64,000 nt of DNA from Rhodospirillales bacterium (lineage in GTDB: Bacteria > Pseudomonadota > Alphaproteobacteria > Micavibrionales > Micavibrionaceae): positions 1 through 64,000 of the forward strand of contig JACKJB010000003.1 of assembly GCA_020638155.1 (NCBI GenBank), written 5' to 3'. A program made the position numbers and the translations under genes. Shown here piece by piece: positions 7,508-13,533 of this stretch. The notes beneath the pieces were generated by a model. That model was given only the letters and a program-made list of their open reading frames with translations. It was not told the DNA's origin and searched no databases. How positions within the stretch are numbered: the stretch's first letter is position 1; every line of letters begins with the position of its first letter.

Positions 7508-8293
7508 ATGTTAGAAACAATGCTTATCACGTTCCGCGAAGGGCTTGAAGCCTTTTTGATTATCGCGATAACACTGGCTTACCTGACCAAGACCGGGCGA
7601 ACGGCGCTGATTAAGCCGGTTTATGCCGGGGCGGGGGTTGCCCTGCTGATTAGCGCCACGACGGGATATCATATCCGCGAGCTGGCGCAGGAACCTGTGA
7701 CGGAAGGTGTGCTGGCGCTGATCGCCGGGGCGCTGGTCGCTTCACTGACCTACTATGTCATGAAAACCGCAAAACATATCCGCCAGGACATTCATAATCG
7801 TCTGGAACGGCATGCCGCACAGGACGGCGCTATGGCGGAAATCGGGATCTTCCTGTTTACCGTCCTGATGATCGCCCGCGAAGGAATGGAAACGGCCCTG
7901 ATGCTCGGCGCGATGAGCGGCCAGACCGGGGCTGTCCCGATGATTGCCGGGGCGCTTGGCGGGCTCGCGCTGGTCGGCCTGATCGGCTATGCGTGGATGA
8001 CCCAGAGCCATAAGATTAATTTACGCCTGTTTATGCAGGTCACCGGGATGTTCCTGGTGCTGTTTTCGGTGCATCTGTTCCTGTACGGGCTGCATGAGCT
8101 ATCGGAAATGAATGCGCTGCCGCTGCTGTCCGAGGATATGAATGTGTCCTTCCATATTGCCACAGAGCCTTTTGAGCCGGGGCAGCCGATTGGCGATCTG
8201 ATTACCTACAGCCTTCTGGCCCTGCCCTGCGGGTGGCTGCTGTTTAGTTTTGTCCGGGACCGCTTTGCCGCACAACCCCATGCGGCCGAATAG
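7508..8293 (+). CDS. FTR1-family high-affinity iron permease
   Basis: The 261-residue protein has the two hallmark REGxE iron-binding motifs in membrane helices, FREGLEAFL near the N-terminus and AREGMETAL near residue 125, and seven hydrophobic helices. Ferric ion, made by oxidising ferrous iron outside the membrane, is the usual substrate of this EfeU/Ftr1 family. ATG 7508 is chosen because GAGGTG lies 5 bases upstream. A TTG start 30 bases earlier lacks a ribosome site. No EfeO or EfeB partner is adjacent. A strong terminator follows. Confidence 0.9.
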   Translation: MLETMLITFREGLEAFLIIAITLAYLTKTGRTALIKPVYAGAGVALLISATTGYHIRELAQEPVTEGVLALIAGALVASLTYYVMKTAKHIRQDIHNRLERHAAQDGAMAEIGIFLFTVLMIAREGMETALMLGAMSGQTGAVPMIAGALGGLALVGLIGYAWMTQSHKINLRLFMQVTGMFLVLFSVHLFLYGLHELSEMNALPLLSEDMNVSFHIATEPFEPGQPIGDLITYSLLALPCGWLLFSFVRDRFAAQPHAAE

Positions 8294-8320
8294 CGTTTAA
8301 GTCCTGAACGTGCTGGCCTT

Positions 8321-8354
8321 GCGCCGTCCGTAGGAACGGGCGGCGCTTTTTTTT
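8321..8354 (+). terminator. Rho-independent terminator after the FTR1 gene
   Basis: GCGCCGTCCGT and ACGGGCGGCGC pair with one mismatch around a tight loop and are followed by eight T. This is a classical intrinsic terminator 28 bases after the stop codon. Confidence 0.9.
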
Positions 8355-8389
8355 CGCCTGCGCGCCGTTTCTGCGCTATATAGGTGCCC

Positions 8390-9229
8390 ATGATTGTAAC
8401 ACGCTTTGCACCGTCTCCGACCGGCCGCCTGCATGTCGGCCATGCTTATTCGGCCCTGTTTGCCTATCGTATGGCGCAGGAGGCCGGAGGAAAGTTTATC
8501 CTGCGGATTGAGGATATCGACCCGGTGCGCTGCCATAAGGAGTTTGAGCACGGCATTTATGAAGACCTTGGCTGGCTGGGGCTGGACTGGGAAAAGCCGG
8601 TGCGGCGGCAATCCGATCATATGGATGAATACAGTACCGCGCTGACAAAGCTGCAAAATCGCGGGCTGCTATATCCCTGTTTTTGCACCCGCAAGGATAT
8701 CCGCGAGGAAGTCGAGCGCTCCGGCCACGCCCCGCACGGGCCGGAAGGTCTGTTGTATCCCGGTCTTTGCAAAGGGCTGAGTGATGATGAACGGGCGGCA
8801 AAGATCGCATCTGGCATTCCTTATGCCTTCCGGCTGGACCTTGATAAAGCGCTGCAGGAGATCAAAGGGCCGCTGACATGGGTGGACCGCGCCAGGGGCG
8901 AACAAATCGCGACCCCTGAAATCCTGGGTGATGCGGTGCTGGCCCGTAAGGATATCCAGACCAGCTATCATCTCAGCGTGACGATTGACGACCATGTGCA
9001 GGGCGTCACCGTCGTCACGCGCGGGGATGATTTGTTTTACGCCTCGCACCTGCACAGGCTGCTGCAGGAACTGCTCGGCCTGAATGTCCCGGAATGGCAC
9101 CACCATCCGTTCCTGACCGATGAAGACGGCGAGCGGCTGGCAAAACGCAACCATGCGATCACAATCCAGCATTACCGGGAAGCCGAAGGCAAGACGCCGC
9201 AGGACATCATGGAGATGATCGGGTTATGA
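8390..9229 (+). CDS. gluQ: Glutamyl-Q tRNA(Asp) synthetase
   Basis: The enzyme activates glutamate and attaches it to the queuosine base of tRNA(Asp). It resembles the catalytic half of glutamyl-tRNA synthetase without the anticodon-binding domain, and 279 residues is the expected length. Visible are the opening TRFAPSPTGRLHVGHAYSAL with the HIGH-type signature HVGH, the RIEDIDPVR block, a CFCTRKD zinc-type segment, and the KMSKS-like loop RLAKRNHA near residue 255. AGGTG lies 5 bases before ATG 8390, and a GTG two codons earlier is less likely. The end overlaps the next gene by 4 bases (ATGA). Confidence 0.93.
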   Translation: MIVTRFAPSPTGRLHVGHAYSALFAYRMAQEAGGKFILRIEDIDPVRCHKEFEHGIYEDLGWLGLDWEKPVRRQSDHMDEYSTALTKLQNRGLLYPCFCTRKDIREEVERSGHAPHGPEGLLYPGLCKGLSDDERAAKIASGIPYAFRLDLDKALQEIKGPLTWVDRARGEQIATPEILGDAVLARKDIQTSYHLSVTIDDHVQGVTVVTRGDDLFYASHLHRLLQELLGLNVPEWHHHPFLTDEDGERLAKRNHAITIQHYREAEGKTPQDIMEMIGL

Positions 9230-10263
9230 GAAGCGTTAGCCTCATTGCCGGACTGGTGGTCCTGACTATGGCTTTTCCGGCCATTGGCCAGGAACGGCCA
9301 ACAATGCAGGAGGAAGCCACACAGCTGATCCGGAAAAGCACACATAAGAACTTCATGACGCTGGCGGTAGAAAATGACTCTATCGGCAAAGGCACGGACC
9401 AGAATTATACCAGCGGGGTCCGGGCGACATATTTTAACGTCAATGCCCGTATCCCGCAGGTCATTGACGATATTGCCGCCTATATCCCAACCTTTGATAT
9501 TAGCGAGACCACCAGCATTGCCTACTCCATCGGCCAGAATCTTTACACGCCGGATGATATCAAATCGCCCCAGCAGGACCCGAACGACAGGCCTTGGGCC
9601 GCGTGGCTTTACGGGTCGGCAGGACTGGCGACCCTGACCGGCAACCATATTGACGAGCTTGAACTGACGCTCGGCATGGTCGGGCCTGCCGCGCAGGGTG
9701 AGTTTGCGCAGAAATATATTCACAGCCTGATCGGCTCGCCTGATCCGAAAGGCTGGGATAACCAGCTTAAAAACGAACCGGGTGTCATTGCTTCATGGCT
9801 GCGGCGCTGGCCGCAGGCGGCCTATTTTGAAAATGCGGGATTGTTCGGCGCGCTGGAACCGAACGTCAATATTTCCCTTGGTAACATTTATACCTACGCC
9901 GGAACAGGACTGACTTTTACCCTAAGCCCCGCCAGTGACCGCTGGCAGGACACGCCGCAGCGGGTGCGCCCGGCGATTCCGGGAACCGGGTATTTCCAAA
10001 TCCCGGACGACGGATGGGGCTGGCAGATTTTTGCCGGGGTCGACGGACGCGCTGTGGCGCATAATATTTTTCTGGATGGCAATATGTTTGCGGACAGTCA
10101 CAGCATTGATAAGGAGCATTTTGTCGCCGATTTTAACACCGGGTTTGCGTTGACGTTCGAGCGGGTGCGGCTGTCTTATACCCTGACCTACCGCACCAAA
10201 GAATTTGAACGGCAGGATGATAATGATTTGTTTGGCGGGCTGACCTTGTCTTACCGCTATTAA
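9226..10263 (+). CDS. LpxR-like outer-membrane lipid A deacylase (DUF2219)
   Basis: The precursor has a signal peptide (RSVSLIAGLVVLTMAFPAIG) and an aromatic-ended beta-barrel C-terminus (LTLSYRY). Family features are the AVENDS block, the TDQNYTSGVR strand, and DSHSIDKE late in the chain, with the Asn, Asp, Thr/Ser and His/Glu residues expected of LpxR, which removes the 3' acyloxyacyl chain of lipid A. At 345 residues the length is normal. It is translationally coupled to gluQ by ATGA. Activity towards lipid A is inferred. Confidence 0.85.
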   Translation: MRSVSLIAGLVVLTMAFPAIGQERPTMQEEATQLIRKSTHKNFMTLAVENDSIGKGTDQNYTSGVRATYFNVNARIPQVIDDIAAYIPTFDISETTSIAYSIGQNLYTPDDIKSPQQDPNDRPWAAWLYGSAGLATLTGNHIDELELTLGMVGPAAQGEFAQKYIHSLIGSPDPKGWDNQLKNEPGVIASWLRRWPQAAYFENAGLFGALEPNVNISLGNIYTYAGTGLTFTLSPASDRWQDTPQRVRPAIPGTGYFQIPDDGWGWQIFAGVDGRAVAHNIFLDGNMFADSHSIDKEHFVADFNTGFALTFERVRLSYTLTYRTKEFERQDDNDLFGGLTLSYRY

Positions 10264-10324
10264 ACAGGCATAATGTCGCTAAGAGAGACTTTTCCTTCCT
10301 TTTTCCGATTCCGGAGACATCATC

Positions 10325-10645
10325 ATGGACCATGACTTATTGCACATTCAGGGCAAACCCTATGTTCTCGTACCGCTGCACGAATACAGAATGCTGACCG
10401 GTGCGGGTGAAGAGAAATCATCCAACCTGCCGCAGGAAATTCTTGATGCGATTTATGTCGGCGAAGACCACCCGGTCAAAATCATCCGTAAACATCGCGG
10501 TATGACCCAAAGCGACCTTGCCCATTTATGCGGCCTGTCCCGGCCTTACCTGACGGAGATTGAAACAGGTAAGAAAGAAGGGTCGATTAACGCGATCCGC
10601 GCCATCGCCGATGCATTGCAGGTTGATACCGGGGTTTTGGTATAA
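10325..10645 (+). CDS. XRE-family helix-turn-helix regulator
   Basis: The C-terminal half (residues about 55-104) is a complete XRE/Cro-CI HTH: GMTQSDLAHLCGLSRPYLTEIETGKK followed by AIRAIADALQV. The N-terminal half contains IQGKPYVLVPLHEYRML, the short beta-strand plus helix block often seen in antitoxins of type II modules. No toxin-like gene is adjacent, so it is either an orphan antitoxin or an independent repressor. CGGAG lies 9 bases before the ATG. A palindromic repeat follows the gene. Confidence 0.85.
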   Translation: MDHDLLHIQGKPYVLVPLHEYRMLTGAGEEKSSNLPQEILDAIYVGEDHPVKIIRKHRGMTQSDLAHLCGLSRPYLTEIETGKKEGSINAIRAIADALQVDTGVLV

Positions 10646-10669
10646 GTGTTTTATGATTTTCTTTTACTG

Positions 10670-10768
10670 GTCACCCCGGACAGCGCGTAGCGATGATCCG
10701 GGGTTTGTGCCGATGGGCTCTATACTGGCAAAAATCCCGGATAAAAGCTGCGCTTTTTCCGGGATGAC
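10670..10768. repeat. Palindromic repeat, R1-related
   Basis: The element begins GTCACCCCGGA and ends CCGGGATGAC. It contains two successive hairpins, CCCCGGA...TCCGGGG and ATCCCGG...CCGGGAT. Outer motifs match the GTCAT...ATGAC boundaries of the other repeats. It fills most of the gap between the XRE gene and the hydrolase gene on the other strand. Confidence 0.7.
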
Positions 10769-10776
10769 GTCAGAGA

Positions 10777-11607
10777 TTAGGGCTTTTTATATTCCCGGTC
10801 ATGCTGTAGCGCCGGGACCGCCTGCCGGGCTTTGGTGACGGCTTCCATGTCCAGATCGGCCATGATAATACCGGGTTTATCATCGGCTTGAGCCATAATA
10901 TCGCCCCACGGGCCGATCATCAGGGAGTGGCCCCAGGTTTTGCGGCCCCCTTCATGCTCGCCGCATTGCCCCGGCGCAATCACAAAAGATCCCGTTTCAA
11001 TCGCCCGCGCGCGCAGCAGCGTTTCCCAGTGCGCCTGCCCGGTCGGTACGGTGAAGGCCGCAGGGACGCTTAAGATCGTCGCCCCGGCTTTGGCAAGGTC
11101 GCGGTACAGATAGGAAAAGCGCACATCATAACAAATACTCATCCCCAGCTTTGCGCCCGGCAGGTCGGCAACCACAGCCTGGGTGCCGGGGCGGACGATA
11201 TCGCTTTCGCGGTGGCTTTCCCCGGTCGGCAGATCGACATCGAATAAATGGATCTTATCGTAGCGGGCAGCAATATCGCCGGTATTACTGAACAGGATCG
11301 AGCGGTTTGCCACGCGCTGCTCATCCTCCAGCAGGATCGAAAGCGAACCGGCCAGCAGCCAGATATCAAGCTCCCGCGCCAGGGCGGAGAATAACGGCAA
11401 TGCCGGATGCGTTTCTTCAGGGCGGGCCGATTTCAGCTTGTCGGAAGATACGCCGCGCATATGGCAGGTATTTTCCGGCGTCGCGACCAGTACCGCGCCC
11501 TGCCCCGCCGCTTCGCGAATCAGAGATTCCGCCGCCGTCAGGTTCGGTTCGATTTCCGGGCCGGAACTAAGCTGGATGCATGCCGCCGTTAGGATCATTG
11601 TCGTCAT
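10777..11607 (-). CDS. Carbon-nitrogen hydrolase (nitrilase superfamily)
   Basis: The Glu-Lys-Cys triad is visible in TPENT, YDKIHLFD and GMSICYDVRF. Length (276 aa) and the DLPTGESHRESD segment match the Nit1/Nit2-type subgroup, which includes omega-amidases and deaminated-glutathione amidases. The neighbouring glutaredoxin gene is compatible with a role in thiol or glutathione repair, which is an inference. The start overlaps the glutaredoxin gene by 41 bases. A second ATG three codons in would shorten the overlap. Either start implies translational coupling. Confidence 0.9.
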   Translation of the reverse strand: MTTMILTAACIQLSSGPEIEPNLTAAESLIREAAGQGAVLVATPENTCHMRGVSSDKLKSARPEETHPALPLFSALARELDIWLLAGSLSILLEDEQRVANRSILFSNTGDIAARYDKIHLFDVDLPTGESHRESDIVRPGTQAVVADLPGAKLGMSICYDVRFSYLYRDLAKAGATILSVPAAFTVPTGQAHWETLLRARAIETGSFVIAPGQCGEHEGGRKTWGHSLMIGPWGDIMAQADDKPGIIMADLDMEAVTKARQAVPALQHDREYKKP

Positions 11608-11857
11608 TCAGCAAGGGATCAAGCTTGCCGTCCTCATCTAGTTTATGGATATCATCACAGCCGCCATAGTGGCGGTCATTAATAAAAATCTGCGGTACGC
11701 TGCGGGGACCGCCGGTGCGCTCAGCCATTTTATCGCGGGCGTCTTCGTCCCCGTCGAGATCATATTCGATATATTTCACGCCTTTGGAACGCAGCAATTC
11801 CTTGGCCCGTTTACAATATGGGCAATGCGACCATGTATAAATTTCGACTTTTGCCAT
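11567..11857 (-). CDS. grxC: Glutaredoxin 3
   Basis: The 96-residue monothiol/dithiol oxidoreductase has the active-site motif CPYC (Cys12, Cys15), the SVPQIF cis-proline segment and the GGCDDI glutathione-binding turn. The C-terminus carries an extra acidic tail (LDPLLNDDNDPNGGMHPA) that is longer than usual and is encoded where the downstream hydrolase gene overlaps. AGGA lies 10 bases before the ATG. It forms an operon with the hydrolase. Confidence 0.92.
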   Translation of the reverse strand: MAKVEIYTWSHCPYCKRAKELLRSKGVKYIEYDLDGDEDARDKMAERTGGPRSVPQIFINDRHYGGCDDIHKLDEDGKLDPLLNDDNDPNGGMHPA

Positions 11858-11861
11858 GTTT

Positions 11862-11890
11862 TTGCTATCCTGCTGTTAGCTGGTTATAGT
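11862..11890 (+). promoter_or_regulatory. Candidate sigma-70-type promoter
   Basis: TTGCTA (11862) and TATAGT (11885) are separated by exactly 17 bases. It lies between the divergent glutaredoxin gene and the cysteine-rich gene and would give a leader of roughly 50-90 bases for the latter. Confidence 0.45.
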
Positions 11891-11980
11891 CTTCAGCGTC
11901 TATATAGGAACAAAAAACACGCTCAGGCAAGAAAGGGTTTCGTCATTATCCTCCGTATCGCAATCATTCTGGCTCTTGTC

Positions 11981-12301
11981 ATGATCGGCGGCGCAGTGTT
12001 CTACGCCAAGAAGGAACCGGCCCAGCCGGAATATGTGCATCTTGAAACGGATCACCTTGTCGTTGATGCCGTTTACCAGGCTTGCGCAGAAGGCGACCGC
12101 TGTATTGTCGTGGACTCGCATTGCGGTTTTTGTTGCCAGTACACGACGATCAACGCCCGGTATGAAAAAGAATATGATGCGGCTTTTGACAAGAACTGCG
12201 GCAAGTATACGGGGAGCATCTGCCGATGCTCTGACCTATCGACCTACCCATCCTGTGTCGAAGGACGATGCCAGCTTATCAAGTGGCCGGACGCTAATTA
12301 A
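11981..12301 (+). CDS. Cysteine-rich, probably membrane-anchored protein; start uncertain
   Basis: From ATG 11981 the product is 106 residues. The region after residue 45 holds nine cysteines (CAEGDRC, SHCGFCC, NCG, CRCS, SCVEGRC), suggesting disulfides or metal binding outside the cytoplasm. ATG 11981 falls inside a hydrophobic helix. An in-frame ATT at 11945, preceded at good distance by AAAGGG, would supply the whole helix (IILRIAIILALVMIGGA). The frame is open further back to 11645, but that part is antisense to glutaredoxin and lies upstream of a likely promoter. I do not recognise the family. The stop overlaps the convergent gene by 4 bases. Confidence 0.65.
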   Translation: MIGGAVFYAKKEPAQPEYVHLETDHLVVDAVYQACAEGDRCIVVDSHCGFCCQYTTINARYEKEYDAAFDKNCGKYTGSICRCSDLSTYPSCVEGRCQLIKWPDAN

Positions 12302-12579
12302 AACGCTTTCGGCGGTGGGGTTGTGATAATTTTTGTTTCGACCGGAACATTCCACTGCTTTAAAGTTTCTTCGGCTTTTTTCACCATTTCCGGCGTTACC
12401 GGTCCATCCGAAGGATCAAGGTTGGTGAAGTTAAACAGAATCCCAAGTTTTTTATCTTTGGTTCCCATGACGCCGGAAGATATGCTGAATGACTTTTTAT
12501 TAAATTGCCCGGACAGCATATGTTGCAGTCCTGCCGCATATTGGGTGGCCATCTTACTGACTTCTTTCGGGTCGATCAT
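12298..12579 (-). CDS. Hypothetical protein, 93 aa
   Basis: A perfect AGGAGG lies 5 bases before ATG 12579, so the gene is very probably real. The product is soluble, Lys- and Pro-rich at the end (ITTPPPKAF), with a beta-strand-rich middle (KKLGILFNFTNLD). I recognise no motif. It stands alone between comF on the same strand and the convergent cysteine-rich gene. Confidence 0.72.
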   Translation of the reverse strand: MIDPKEVSKMATQYAAGLQHMLSGQFNKKSFSISSGVMGTKDKKLGILFNFTNLDPSDGPVTPEMVKKAEETLKQWNVPVETKIITTPPPKAF

Positions 12580-12645
12580 TTATTCCTCCTGCTGTTCTGA
12601 TAATCTTTTGTAGCAATTTCTTTTCACAGGATCAATGCATCCGCC

Positions 12646-13449
12646 TTAATCCCGAAATTCCGGTTTAACCACGCGGGCGACGGCCAGAATATGGACGGCG
12701 GAGGCGCCGCCCGCCAGCAGCGCTTTGGCGCACTCCCCGGCGGTGGCGCCTGTCGTGTAAACATCATCAATCAGGATTACCGTTTTCCCCTTGATCTCCT
12801 CGGCAAAACGGGGGGCCATTCGAAACGCGCCTTTGACGTTTTTCTTGCGGGCTTTATAGCCCATATGCCCCTGACTGCGGGTAGCTTTAACCCGCTGCAA
12901 GGCCAGCGGCAGATCAGGGATGCCGCTGGCTCTGGACAGAGCCTGCCCGATCAGTGCCGCCTGGTTGTAGCGTCGCTGGATCAGGCGGAAACGGTGCAGC
13001 GGCACCGGCACGATCACATCCGCCTGCGCCAGCATATCCGCCCCGGCGCGCTGCAACCACGGCACAAAAGCCAGGGCGGCATGGGTCTGGTCGCCATGTT
13101 TGAATTTCAGGATCATACCCCGGCTTGCCTCATCATATACCAGCGCCGCGCGGGCGCTCTGGTATGGCGGGGGATCAGACAGGCATTTGGCGCAGCGGCT
13201 TTCCCCGCTCACCTCAAACTCAAAAGGAATGCCGCAGCAGGCGCATAAAGGCGCCGCGATAAACCGCAAATCCCGCCATGCCGCAGGAGACACTGTGCCC
13301 TGCCGATCAACGATATCTCCGGTCACAAGGCAGCGCGGCGGCAGGATGGCATCAACCACAGTCCAAAAACAGCTTTTGGCAAACTGTATGGGTTTAGCGG
13401 TTTCCATGCGGTTTTTCCCTAATTTTGTTGCGCTGAGAATCACTTTCAT
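12646..13449 (-). CDS. comF: ComF-family phosphoribosyltransferase-like protein
   Basis: The protein has an N-terminal zinc-finger-type region (LPPRCLVTG, CACCG, CAKC) and a C-terminal PRTase fold whose PRPP loop reads VILIDDVYTTGATA. ComF proteins take part in DNA uptake and processing of single strands in competent bacteria and are widespread in non-competent ones. At 267 residues it is of normal length. The first ATG (13449) gives MKVILSATK, but a second at 13407 (METAKPIQF) would also fit the family. Confidence 0.9.
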   Translation of the reverse strand: MKVILSATKLGKNRMETAKPIQFAKSCFWTVVDAILPPRCLVTGDIVDRQGTVSPAAWRDLRFIAAPLCACCGIPFEFEVSGESRCAKCLSDPPPYQSARAALVYDEASRGMILKFKHGDQTHAALAFVPWLQRAGADMLAQADVIVPVPLHRFRLIQRRYNQAALIGQALSRASGIPDLPLALQRVKATRSQGHMGYKARKKNVKGAFRMAPRFAEEIKGKTVILIDDVYTTGATAGECAKALLAGGASAVHILAVARVVKPEFRD

Positions 13450-13533
13450 TTTATATTACCAAAACCATCAAACAGGAAGTGGGAAGATAAGCAGCCTACA
13501 GCAAGGCTGGTTTTCTACCCATTACGGGAGAGA

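Noticed and set aside
11645..11980. Upstream extension of the cysteine-rich frame
   Set aside because: It is antisense to glutaredoxin and lies upstream of a 17-base-spaced promoter candidate. The extra residues look random.
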